The notes below the pieces were generated by a model. It saw only the letters and a list, made by a program, of their open reading frames with translations. It was not told the DNA's origin and ran no database searches. 7,612 nucleotides of DNA from Clostridiales bacterium (GTDB lineage: Bacteria > Bacillota > Clostridia > Oscillospirales > Oscillospiraceae): positions 1-7,612 of the forward strand of contig JAAYCC010000138.1 of NCBI GenBank assembly GCA_012729875.1, written 5' to 3'. Made by a program: the position numbers and the translations under genes. This document shows positions 1-6,109 of the stretch, piece after piece (within the stretch, counting starts at the first letter, position 1; each line of letters starts with the position of its first letter).

Positions 1-1286
1 GCCGTTATCATCGCGCGGGGGAGACTCTCGCCCCCGGTAATCCGCAGATAATCTCTGGCCTTTGCCGCATCTGCTCCGGGCGCGTTTTTGAACCAGCCGT
101 TTATGGTGTCGTTGTCGTGCGTACCGGTATATGCGACACAATCACGTGTGAAATTGTGGGGGAGATAATCGCTCTCCTCTCGGCTGTCGAACGCGAACTG
201 CAGAACTTTCATACCGGGAAATCCGCACTCTCGCAGCAGCTCCCGCACGGAGTCGGTGAGAAAACCGAGATCCTCGGCTATATAGGAGCGTTTTCCGAGA
301 GAATTGTCCAGCGCACGGAAAAGCTCGATACCCGGACCCCTGCGCCACTCGCCGTTTCTGGCGTTTTTCGCTCCGCAGGGGATTGCGTAGTACTCGTCGA
401 AGCCCCGGAAGTGGTCGATACGAAGCACGTCGTATATCTCAAACTGTTGCGCAACACGGCGGATCCACCACGCATAGCCGTCACTGCGGATTTTGTCCCA
501 TCTGTACAGGGGATTGCCCCAGAGCTGTCCGTCCTCGGAGAAACCGTCGGGCGGGCAGCCGGCGACATAGGTGGGGCGCATCTGCTCGTCCAACTGAAAG
601 TAGTCGGGTGAGGCCCATATATCGCAGGAATCGGGTGCAACATAGATGGGGAGGTCGCCGATTATGCTGATCCCAAGCCGGTGTGTATAAGAGTGCAGGG
701 CGTTCCACTGTCTGAAAAACAGATATTGGACCGCTTTCCAGAAGCTTATGTCAGAATCCAGCCCGGCCCTTGCCCTATTGACCGCAGAGGCTTCGCGCTT
801 ACGCAGAGCTGTGTCCCAATCGGTCCAGGCTATGCCGCAGAAATGATCCTTCAGGGACATGAACAGCGCGTAATCGTCAAGCCAAAATGCATTCTGCCGA
901 CAGAACAGCTCGTAATCGGCCGTGTTGCCTGATAAGAGCCGTCTGCACGCGGCGCGCAGGACGGGGTAGCGGTTTTTATATAGCTTTCCATAGTCTGTGC
1001 GAAGTGGGTCGCGGCCCCAGTCGATTCCTGAGTACTCGCTTTTTTTGAGCAGCCCGTCTTCCTCAAGTAAGTCCAGGTCTATAAAATACGGATTGCCCGC
1101 AAATGAGGAAAAACACTGATATGGAGAATCGCCAAAGCCTGTTGGCGAAAGGGGCAGCACCTGCCAGCAGCTCTGCCCGGCCTCCGCAAGGAAGTCTGCA
1201 AATTCATAGGCCGCCCTGCCCATAGTGCCGATACCGCAGGGAGAGGGCAGGGAGCTGATGTGCATAAGGATTCCGCTTTTTCTCAT
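1..1286 (-). CDS. malQ: 4-alpha-glucanotransferase (amylomaltase, GH77), C-terminus cut by window edge
   Basis: This cytoplasmic enzyme transfers alpha-1,4-glucan segments between maltodextrins and releases glucose, so it processes imported malto-oligosaccharides. The frame reads without interruption from ATG at 1286 through 428 codons to the left edge. GH77 enzymes are about 500 residues, so roughly 70 C-terminal residues lie outside. The N-terminal SGILMHISSLPSPCGIG and the GDSPYQCFSSFAGNPY stretch are family signatures. The three catalytic acids are visible: D291 in RIDHFRGF (nucleophile), E338 in IAEDLG (acid/base) and D391 in GTHDND. Their numbering is very close to Thermus amylomaltase (D293, E340, D395 from memory). 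It is the last visible gene of the sugar operon and starts 13 bases after the MalG-type permease stop. Its Shine-Dalgarno is weak (GGTG-like), unlike its neighbours, so translation may be coupled to the permease. The start is chosen because it retains the conserved N-terminus; an in-frame ATG at residue 8 would cut into it. Confidence 0.96.
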   Translation of the reverse strand, partial: MRKSGILMHISSLPSPCGIGTMGRAAYEFADFLAEAGQSCWQVLPLSPTGFGDSPYQCFSSFAGNPYFIDLDLLEEDGLLKKSEYSGIDWGRDPLRTDYGKLYKNRYPVLRAACRRLLSGNTADYELFCRQNAFWLDDYALFMSLKDHFCGIAWTDWDTALRKREASAVNRARAGLDSDISFWKAVQYLFFRQWNALHSYTHRLGISIIGDLPIYVAPDSCDIWASPDYFQLDEQMRPTYVAGCPPDGFSEDGQLWGNPLYRWDKIRSDGYAWWIRRVAQQFEIYDVLRIDHFRGFDEYYAIPCGAKNARNGEWRRGPGIELFRALDNSLGKRSYIAEDLGFLTDSVRELLRECGFPGMKVLQFAFDSREESDYLPHNFTRDCVAYTGTHDNDTINGWFKNAPGADAAKARDYLRITGGESLPRAMIT

Positions 1287-1299
1287 ACTGCGCACCACA

Positions 1300-2142
1300 T
1301 CAGCCCTTGACGGCGCCGGCTGTGACGCCCTTGATAATGTATTTCTGAGAGAACAGGTAGACAATTACGATGGGGAAGATGGTAAGCATGATGCTGGCCA
1401 TCATTGGGCCCATCTCGACTCGGCCGTAGCTCCCGCGGAAGTACTGTATAAGCATTGGGATCGTCATATATTTTGTCCTGTCGAGAACAAGATAGGGGAG
1501 CAGAAAGTCGTTCCAGACCCACATGGCCTCCAGTATGCCAACGGAGATCATAGTGGGGCGCAGCATCGGAAATATTATTTTAAAGTATGTCTGCAGAGGG
1601 TTACAGCCATCTATCATGGCGGCCTCCTCAATTTCGAGCGGTACTGATTTCATAAAGCCCGCAAACATGAATACGGCAAGTCCCGCCCCAAAACCGAGAT
1701 ATATAACGCATATGTTCCAGGGATTTGTGAGACCCAGGGAATCCGCGGTCGAGACAAGCGTGAACATGACCATCTGAAAAGGCACGACCATGGAAAAAAT
1801 GCAGAGGTAATAGATGGACTTTGTAAAAAAGTTTTTGACCCTGGTAATATACCATGCAAGCATAGAGGTGCAGAGCAGAATGAGGAGCACCGATGATACG
1901 GTTATGAAAGCCGAATAACCGAAGCTCTGCAGGAAGCCCTTGGAGGATATTGCGTTGACGAAATTGTCAACGCCGGCAAAAGTGTCGGAGTTTGGAAGCT
2001 TGAAGGCGGAATTGGTGGTAATGGCGGTCTCAATTTTAAGTGAATTCATGAGGATCATGAAAACTGGGTACATATATGCCAGAGAGACAATAGTGAGGAC
2101 AACAGACCAGATCCTGTTGGCACGTATTGAGCGTTTTGTCAT
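1300..2142 (-). CDS. Carbohydrate ABC transporter permease, MalG type
   Basis: This inner-membrane subunit (280 aa) would pair with the MalF-type protein to form the channel of a CUT1-family sugar importer. About six hydrophobic segments are visible, near residues 13-34, 77-98, 108-130, 145-165, 196-215 and 247-265. The cytoplasmic EAA loop that docks the ATPase reads EEAAMIDGCNPLQTYFKIIFP at about 172-192, with E173-A-A and G179 in the expected places. The C-terminal QKYIIKGVTAGAVKG is typical of MalG-family proteins, which end in this loop rather than in a long tail. The start is well supported: an AAAGGAGG site lies 7 bases upstream. Its ATG overlaps the TGA of the upstream permease gene as ATGA, which implies translational coupling and 1:1 synthesis. 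Substrate cannot be read from the permease; maltodextrin is inferred from the adjacent malQ. Confidence 0.95.
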   Translation of the reverse strand: MTKRSIRANRIWSVVLTIVSLAYMYPVFMILMNSLKIETAITTNSAFKLPNSDTFAGVDNFVNAISSKGFLQSFGYSAFITVSSVLLILLCTSMLAWYITRVKNFFTKSIYYLCIFSMVVPFQMVMFTLVSTADSLGLTNPWNICVIYLGFGAGLAVFMFAGFMKSVPLEIEEAAMIDGCNPLQTYFKIIFPMLRPTMISVGILEAMWVWNDFLLPYLVLDRTKYMTIPMLIQYFRGSYGRVEMGPMMASIMLTIFPIVIVYLFSQKYIIKGVTAGAVKG

Positions 2143-2990
2143 TGCTGTACCTCCTTTGAACGGGTAGCGCGCAGCTGAAGCAGAGAAATTATTACCACTA
2201 GCAGGAAGAATATGACGGCCTTAGCCTGTCCGATACCCTTCCACTGCGCTCCCGCGCGGCTGTAAAAGGTGTTGTATATGTTGAGAGCGAGCATTTCCGA
2301 AGAATGGGCTGGTTCTCCGCCGGTCAGCGCGAGGTTCTGATCGAAAAGCTTGAAGGAGTTTGTGACAGTGAGAAACAGACAGATCGTTATGGAGGGCATA
2401 ACCATGGGTATTCTGACTTTCCAAAGCGCCTTCCACGGGGAAGCGCCGTCCACTGTTGCGGCCTCTAAAAGCTCGTCGGGCACCGATTGAAGACCGGCGA
2501 TATAGATTATCATCATATAGCCTATCTGCTGCCAGCACATGAGGATAATGAGGCCCCAGTAACCCGCCGCGGCGTCGAGAGCCAGCAGAGGTCTTCCCAG
2601 AAGTGAGAGCAGGCTGTTCAGAAGGATCTGCCATATATATCCCAGAACGATACCGCCTATGAGGTTCGGCATGAAGAAAACTGTTCGAAAGAAGTGCGAG
2701 CCCTTCAGTTTTCGCGTTAGAAGCAGCGCCACGGCAAATGCCAGTATGTTTATAAGTATTGTTGCGACAACCGCAAAGGCGGCGGTGAACCAGAAAGAAT
2801 ACTTGAAGGTGTTGTCTGCAAATGCCCTGACATAGTTGCCGAGTCCGACCCATGTAGCCTTGTTGACGGTAGTGAACTTACAGAAGGAGAGATACAGCCC
2901 CTCCGCAAAAGGTACTATAAAGCCTATGATAAAGGCGGTGAGCGTCGGAAGCACAAAAATCGGCCAGTATTTTTTTATGGCTTTTTCCAT
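2139..2990 (-). CDS. Carbohydrate ABC transporter permease, MalF/UgpA type
   Basis: This is the first permease subunit (283 aa) of the CUT1 sugar importer. Hydrophobic segments are seen near residues 11-31, 66-92, 101-122, 144-165, 197-218 and 256-275. The EAA loop is LLEAATVDGASPWKALWKV, with EAA at 176-178 and G182, followed by RIPMVMPS. RTVFFMPNLIGGIVLGYIW at about 102-120 is also typical of the family. The protein lacks the long N-terminal extension and large periplasmic loop of E. coli MalF, which is normal in Gram-positives. The start is placed at 2990 because AAGGAGG sits 8 bases upstream and MEKAIKKYW gives the usual short cytoplasmic N-terminus. The frame also has an ATG at 3056, but that lies inside the intercistronic hairpin and has no ribosome site. 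The stop overlaps the MalG-type start (ATGA). Confidence 0.95.
   Translation of the reverse strand: MEKAIKKYWPIFVLPTLTAFIIGFIVPFAEGLYLSFCKFTTVNKATWVGLGNYVRAFADNTFKYSFWFTAAFAVVATILINILAFAVALLLTRKLKGSHFFRTVFFMPNLIGGIVLGYIWQILLNSLLSLLGRPLLALDAAAGYWGLIILMCWQQIGYMMIIYIAGLQSVPDELLEAATVDGASPWKALWKVRIPMVMPSITICLFLTVTNSFKLFDQNLALTGGEPAHSSEMLALNIYNTFYSRAGAQWKGIGQAKAVIFFLLVVIISLLQLRATRSKEVQQ
2150..2158 (-). promoter_or_regulatory. Strong ribosome binding site of the MalG-type permease
   Basis: The minus strand reads CAAAGGAGG here, 7 bases before the ATG at 2142. It lies inside the 3' end of the upstream permease gene and fixes the start of the downstream one. Confidence 0.85.
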
Positions 2991-2998
2991 ACCGTGAT

Positions 2999-3005
2999 CC
3001 TCCTT
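2999..3005 (-). promoter_or_regulatory. Ribosome binding site deciding the MalF-type start
   Basis: The minus strand reads AAGGAGG ending 8 bases before the ATG at 2990. This selects 2990 as the start over the more upstream in-frame ATG at 3056. Confidence 0.85.
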
Positions 3006-3029
3006 TTTTGGATTGCAGTGTACGGACTT

Positions 3030-3066
3030 AAAGTAAAGGGTGAACAGAGCGTTCACCCTTTACTTT
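3030..3066 (-). terminator. Intercistronic stem-loop (partial terminator or mRNA-stabilising hairpin)
   Basis: A perfect 16-bp inverted repeat has arms 3030-3045 and 3051-3066 (arm AAAGTAAAGGGTGAAC on the minus strand) and a 5-base loop GCTCT. It begins 26 bases after the stop of the binding-protein gene and ends 39 bases before the MalF-type start. In the minus-strand transcript only a short U run follows the stem (CUUUAAG), so it is not a strong intrinsic terminator. By analogy with the malE-malF intergenic region of enteric bacteria, it would protect the 3' end of the upstream message or cause partial termination. Either would yield more binding protein than permease. The stem is seen directly; its role is inferred. 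Confidence 0.8.
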
Positions 3067-3092
3067 GTTTGCGATAGCTGTTGCTTTTAAAA

Positions 3093-4391
3093 TTATTCCG
3101 CGTTGTTGAGTTTATACTCGGTTTTCCAGCCGTCAACAAAAGCGGTGACCACAGCGTCCCAATCGCCGGTACCGGCCGCATAGGCGGTCAGAGCGGAGCC
3201 GACGCCGTTCTTCCATTCCTCTGAGGGCATGGTCGGGAAGCACCAGTCAACGGATTTCTTTCCGGCCGCAATGTATTCGTCTGCGATCTTAACCAGCGGG
3301 TTTGCCGATTTTTTGGCTGACTTGAAGGGACAGACAAAGCCCATCTCGTCGGCGAGCGCCGAGGTGCCCGTCTCGGAGCTGACAACCCAGTAGAGGAAGT
3401 CGAGTGTGGCCCTTATATTCTCTTCGGAGGCGTCCTTGTTCACACACCAGTAGTTTTCGGAGCCGGTACACAGTCCCTGACTTTCCTCTCCCTCGACTCC
3501 GATGTAGATGGGCAGCATGCCGAGGTTCTCATCGCCGAGGCTTTTTACGTCGTTGTAGGCCCATGTCCCGTTCTGATAAAAGACCGCTTTGCCGCCTGCA
3601 AATTCGGAAACGGCGTCATCACCGGTTTTTGCTGAGAGTCCGGCAGGGTCGCAGGTGGAGTTGTTGATATAGAGATCCCAGATAGCTTTGTAGTTGTTGA
3701 GATAGGTGCCTTTTATCTCACCGGCGGTCATGCCCTCGGTCTCATATTCGTAGTAGATGGGCAGGTTGGCAAGGTGTGTTTTGAAGCGCCAGTCAGAGCT
3801 GCCGTCCATGCCCGCAGAGGTGAATGCCGCAAAGCCAAGCTCGCTGCTGCGGGCGGTGATGTCTTCGACTACGGCCTTGAAGCTATCGAAATTTGTGATG
3901 TCGGCTTCGGTGTAGCCGGCGCGCTCAAGCAGAGCCTTGTTATAGATAATTCCGTAGGTTTCAATGACATATGCGATGCCGTAGACCGCGCCGTCGGAGG
4001 TCAGGGCGAAGTCGTCGCTTATAAGCTCGCCGTAGAGCTTTGAGCCTGAGAGGTCATAGCAGTAGTCGCGCCAGTTGTTGAGACCGACTGGGCCGTTGAC
4101 CTGGAAGAGAGTGGGCGAGCCCTTCTTGCCCATCTCGGCCATGAGAGTGGTCTCGTATTGCCCGGAGGCTGCCGTGACTACCTTGACTTCAACGCCTGTT
4201 TCCTCGGTGTAGGCTTTGGCAAGTGCCTGCCACTGCTCGTCCTGCTCCGGTTTGAAATTGAGGTAGTATACGGAGCCGTTTGCTTCGCCTGTGCCTTTGT
4301 CATCCTTGTCCCGACCGGGAGTGCCGCAGCCTGCAAACAAAACCGCAATCATGATAGCTGCGAGAGACAGCGCCAACCAATTCTTTTTCAT
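3093..4391 (-). CDS. Extracellular solute-binding lipoprotein of a sugar ABC transporter (MalE/family 1)
   Basis: This membrane-anchored receptor (432 aa) captures sugar outside the cell and delivers it to the permease pair encoded downstream. The N-terminus has a basic KK, a hydrophobic core (about residues 5-20) and the lipobox FAGC, with C22 as the lipidated cysteine. A polar linker (GTPGRDKDDKGTGEANG) follows. The mature part begins VYYLNFKPEQDEQWQALAKAYTEETGVEVKVV, the usual first lobe of family 1 binding proteins. Later stretches also fit: AVYGIAYVIETYGIIYNKALLERAGY and FAGGKAVFYQNGTWAYND. Length is normal for the family. The start has a very strong GAGGAGGA site with 6-base spacing from its AGGAGG core. 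It is the first gene of the sugar operon, preceded by a promoter and a palindrome. The substrate is probably maltose or maltodextrin because malQ is in the operon, but the sequence does not prove this; other oligosaccharides are possible. Confidence 0.94.
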   Translation of the reverse strand: MKKNWLALSLAAIMIAVLFAGCGTPGRDKDDKGTGEANGSVYYLNFKPEQDEQWQALAKAYTEETGVEVKVVTAASGQYETTLMAEMGKKGSPTLFQVNGPVGLNNWRDYCYDLSGSKLYGELISDDFALTSDGAVYGIAYVIETYGIIYNKALLERAGYTEADITNFDSFKAVVEDITARSSELGFAAFTSAGMDGSSDWRFKTHLANLPIYYEYETEGMTAGEIKGTYLNNYKAIWDLYINNSTCDPAGLSAKTGDDAVSEFAGGKAVFYQNGTWAYNDVKSLGDENLGMLPIYIGVEGEESQGLCTGSENYWCVNKDASEENIRATLDFLYWVVSSETGTSALADEMGFVCPFKSAKKSANPLVKIADEYIAAGKKSVDWCFPTMPSEEWKNGVGSALTAYAAGTGDWDAVVTAFVDGWKTEYKLNNAE

Positions 4392-4418
4392 TTTAATCCT
4401 CCTCTAAAGAATTTGTCG

Positions 4419-4438
4419 TAAGCAAAAATTTTTGCTTA
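4419..4438. promoter_or_regulatory. Perfect 20-bp palindrome, candidate operator of the sugar operon
   Basis: TAAGCAAAAATTTTTGCTTA is fully self-complementary. It lies just downstream of the predicted transcription start of the sugar operon (about +4 to +24) and 27 bases upstream of the binding-protein ATG. This is a classic position for a roadblock repressor site. Its half-sites (GCAAA...TTTGC) resemble LacI/MalR-family half-sites, but the centre is AAATTT rather than the usual CG, so the regulator is unknown. In RNA it could also form an 8-bp hairpin. Confidence 0.6.
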
Positions 4439-4448
4439 GATACTATAT

Positions 4449-4477
4449 ATTGTACAGTAAAAAAGAGCGTATCACAA
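4449..4477 (-). promoter_or_regulatory. Predicted vegetative-type promoter of the sugar operon
   Basis: On the minus strand, TTGTGA (complement of 4472-4477) is followed after exactly 17 bases by TACAAT (complement of 4449-4454). These are good matches to the housekeeping -35 and -10 boxes with ideal spacing. Initiation is expected near 4441-4443, giving a leader of about 50 bases that carries the palindrome and the strong ribosome site. Confidence 0.65.
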
Positions 4478-4518
4478 CACTATATCAGCATAATGAATAA
4501 AATTCTCTGTTTAATTTC

Positions 4519-4547
4519 AAATATCCTTGTGTGTTTTGTGCAATATA
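4519..4547 (+). promoter_or_regulatory. Candidate forespore-sigma (SigG/SigF-like) promoter for spoVAD-spoVAE
   Basis: AAATA (4519-4523), 17 bases, then CAATATA (4541-4547) matches the Bacillus SigG consensus (GHATR, 17-18 bases, CATNHTA as recalled) at 4 of 5 and 5 of 6 fixed positions. Transcription would start near 4554, leaving a leader of about 80 bases. The spoVA operon is SigG-controlled in Bacillus, which favours the call. The region is AT-rich, however, so chance matches are likely. No convincing housekeeping promoter was seen in this orientation. Confidence 0.4.
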
Positions 4548-4620
4548 TAGTATTTGTTTTATATCTATCCAATGCTTCTGTTTTTTTTCAGCGAAACGGT
4601 ACAAAATACACAAAAAAGAC

Positions 4621-4625
4621 GGGAG
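4621..4625 (+). promoter_or_regulatory. Ribosome binding site of spoVAD
   Basis: GGGAG lies 7 bases before the ATG at 4633. It supports this start over an upstream in-frame ATG at 4531, which would add a hydrophobic, cysteine-rich stretch foreign to the family. Confidence 0.75.
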
Positions 4626-4632
4626 CGAAAAT

Positions 4633-5658
4633 ATGGGTACGAAGCGTATGGGTAAACAGACAATCAGGCTGGAATCCCGGCCGGTAATACTTGCATCTGC
4701 CAGTGTAGGCGGTAAGCAGGAGTCTAAAGGGCCTCTGGCTGCAAGCTTTGATTACCTGAGCGAGGACACATACTTTGGCGCAAAGACCTGGGAAAGCGCA
4801 GAGAGCGCTATGCTGAAAAAATGCTTTGATCTCTCGCTGCAAAAAGCGGCTATACAAGCGGATACCCTGGATTATATTTTTTCGGGAGATTTGCTCAACC
4901 AGTGCGTGGGCTCTGCATTCGGGATTAAAGACAGCAATGTGCCGCATTTTGGTCTTTACGGTGCCTGCTCTACAATGGCGGAGTCGCTGTCTCTGGCGGC
5001 TATGACCATAGACGGCGGCTTTGCCAATACGGTATGCGCGCTGACCAGCTCGCACTTTTGTTCCGCAGAGCGCCAGTTCAGACTGCCGCTGAACTACGGC
5101 GGTCTGCGTCCGCCGACCGCACAGTGGACGGCAACGGCTGCCGGCTCGCTTATACTGTCCGCAGAGGGGGAAGGTCCGGTCGTCACACATGTGACCACGG
5201 GGAAAATTGTTGACGCGGGCGTCACCGACGCCAACAACATGGGTGCTGCAATGGCCCCGGCGGCGCTTGAGACACTTTGCACTCACTTTGCTGATACCGG
5301 AAGAACTCCCGACTACTATGATATCATTGCAACGGGAGATCTTTGCGAAGTCGGCAGCGCCATACTCCGTGAGCTCTCGTCTCTTAACGGTTACGATTTG
5401 TCATCAAACCATAACGACTGCGGCCTGCTAATATATGACAGAGGCAAAAAGGACATCGCGGCCGGAGGCTCCGGTTGTGGCTGCGGAGCTTCCGTACTGG
5501 CCGGTTACTTCCTGCCAAAGCTGAGGTCTGGGGAGATAAAACGCCTGCTTTTTGCCGCAACGGGCGCTCTCATGTCGCCCACGACAACTCTTCAGGGCGA
5601 GAGCATACTCGGCATATGCCACGCCGTCGCGATAGAGAATTTGGGAGGCGCTTGCTGA
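4633..5658 (+). CDS. spoVAD: Stage V sporulation protein AD (thiolase-like fold, DPA-binding)
   Basis: SpoVAD is a soluble component of the SpoVA machinery, which imports dipicolinic acid (DPA) into the forespore and releases it at germination. The protein (341 aa from this start; about 338 in Bacillus) matches the family along its full length. Signatures include GKQTIRLESRPVILASASVGGKQESKGPL near the N-terminus, SGDLLNQ at about 85-91, YGACSTMAESLSLAA with the thiolase-type cysteine C112, and AERQFRLPLNYGG. Others are VDAGVTDANNMGAAMAPAA, SSNHNDCGLLIYD (H260, C263), the glycine/cysteine-rich AGGSGCGCGA at about 277-286, and TGALMSPTT. The corresponding Bacillus cysteine is reported to matter for DPA binding (from memory). 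An alternative start at 4648 (MGKQTIRL) cannot be excluded but has a poorer ribosome site. The stop overlaps the spoVAE start. The usual upstream neighbour spoVAC is absent; a divergent sugar operon lies there instead. Confidence 0.96.
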   Translation: MGTKRMGKQTIRLESRPVILASASVGGKQESKGPLAASFDYLSEDTYFGAKTWESAESAMLKKCFDLSLQKAAIQADTLDYIFSGDLLNQCVGSAFGIKDSNVPHFGLYGACSTMAESLSLAAMTIDGGFANTVCALTSSHFCSAERQFRLPLNYGGLRPPTAQWTATAAGSLILSAEGEGPVVTHVTTGKIVDAGVTDANNMGAAMAPAALETLCTHFADTGRTPDYYDIIATGDLCEVGSAILRELSSLNGYDLSSNHNDCGLLIYDRGKKDIAAGGSGCGCGASVLAGYFLPKLRSGEIKRLLFAATGALMSPTTTLQGESILGICHAVAIENLGGAC

Positions 5659-6026
5659 TGGATACGTTTACAGAATTTGCAAAGACCTTTGCAGTGGGTG
5701 GGCTTTTGTGCGCCATAGGGCAGATACTCGTAGATAAAACCAAGCTCACGCCGGCCAGAATACTGACCTGCTATGTGGTTGCCGGAGTCGTTTTAGGTGC
5801 ATTGGGCGTGTATCAGCCCTTAGCGGACTGGGCGGGCGCCGGAGCTTCCGTACCGCTGACCGGGTTTGGAAATCTGCTTGCAAAAGGCGTCAGGGAAGCT
5901 GTGGCGGAAAAAGGCATCATAGGCGCGTTTACCGGCGGCCTTTCGGCCACTGCAGCCGGAATCACGGCAGCTGTTTTCTTTGGACTTATCGTGACTTTGA
6001 TTTTCAAATCGAGAGACAGAAGCTGA
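5658..6026 (+). CDS. spoVAE: Stage V sporulation protein AE (SpoVAEb type), membrane protein
   Basis: This small integral membrane protein (122 aa) of the SpoVA DPA channel complex sits in the spore inner membrane. The motif FAVGGLLCAIGQILVDKTKLTPARILT at about 11-37 is the family hallmark. Hydrophobic segments lie near 9-25, 34-52 and 96-117, with a further weak one around 58-76. A glycine/alanine-rich FTGGLSATAAGITAAVFFG precedes the short basic tail KSRDRS. Length is close to Bacillus SpoVAEb. The start is ATG at 5658, whose A is the last base of the spoVAD stop (TGATG). GGGAGG lies 9 bases upstream within spoVAD, so translation is coupled. The frame is open further upstream inside spoVAD, but that part has no homology or ribosome site. 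Confidence 0.95.
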   Translation: MDTFTEFAKTFAVGGLLCAIGQILVDKTKLTPARILTCYVVAGVVLGALGVYQPLADWAGAGASVPLTGFGNLLAKGVREAVAEKGIIGAFTGGLSATAAGITAAVFFGLIVTLIFKSRDRS

Positions 6027-6079
6027 AGGCTTGTTAGCGGAGCCTTTGCGCACTGCTATAGCGCAGCTTATTGTGCTAT
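6026..6079 (+). terminator. Small overlapping inverted repeats after spoVAE, possible weak terminator
   Basis: Three short stems follow the spoVAE stop. The first is AAGGCT (6026-6031) with AGCCTT (6041-6046). The second is TGCGC (6047-6051) with GCGCA (6061-6065). The third is ATAGCGCA (6058-6065) with TGTGCTAT (6072-6079, one G-U pair). The second and third share 6061-6065 and cannot form together. None has a good U tract, so termination here is uncertain and the next gene may be co-transcribed. Confidence 0.35.
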
Positions 6080-6096
6080 TAGAAACATTATATTTC

Positions 6097-6101
6097 AGGA
6101 G
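6097..6101 (+). promoter_or_regulatory. Ribosome binding site of the FAD/Rieske gene
   Basis: AGGAG lies 8 bases before the ATG at 6110 and supports that start. No convincing promoter was seen in the 83-base gap after spoVAE. Confidence 0.75.
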
Positions 6102-6109
6102 TAAAAAAT

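Larger units (their letters stand above)
4440..4553. repeat. Near-perfect 17-bp inverted repeat flanking the divergent promoter region
   Basis: The left arm is 4440-4456 (minus strand TGTACAATATATAGTAT) and the right arm is 4537-4553 (plus strand TGTGCAATATATAGTAT). They match at 16 of 17 positions, with 13 consecutive identical bases, and are separated by 80 bases. The left arm contains the -10 box of the sugar operon; the right arm contains the candidate -10 of the spoVAD operon. Confidence 0.7.

Noticed and set aside
117..611. Plus-strand open frame of 164 codons opposite malQ
   Set aside because: It lies wholly antisense to malQ, whose catalytic motifs and uninterrupted frame are unambiguous; the frame has no ribosome site or recognisable domain.
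2991..3056. Upstream ATG at 3056 as start of the MalF-type permease
   Set aside because: It lies inside the intercistronic hairpin and lacks a ribosome site, while the ATG at 2990 has a strong AAGGAGG at ideal spacing and gives the normal N-terminus.
4581..4588. Run of eight T as an intrinsic terminator
   Set aside because: No GC-rich stem precedes it and it lies in the leader of spoVAD, so termination there would be unexpected.
4531..4632. N-terminal extension of SpoVAD from the ATG at 4531
   Set aside because: The added residues are hydrophobic and cysteine-rich, unlike the family, and would overlap the predicted promoter; 4633 has a ribosome site and gives the usual length.
4493..4687. 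Possible small leader peptide reading frame in the divergent region
   Set aside because: No ribosome site precedes it, it overlaps the predicted spoVAD promoter and then runs out of frame into spoVAD; AT-rich composition explains the apparent hydrophobicity.
5475..5657. Longer start for SpoVAE within spoVAD
   Set aside because: The extra residues are the arginine-rich shadow of spoVAD; the ATG at 5658 has GGGAGG upstream and restores the known family N-terminus.
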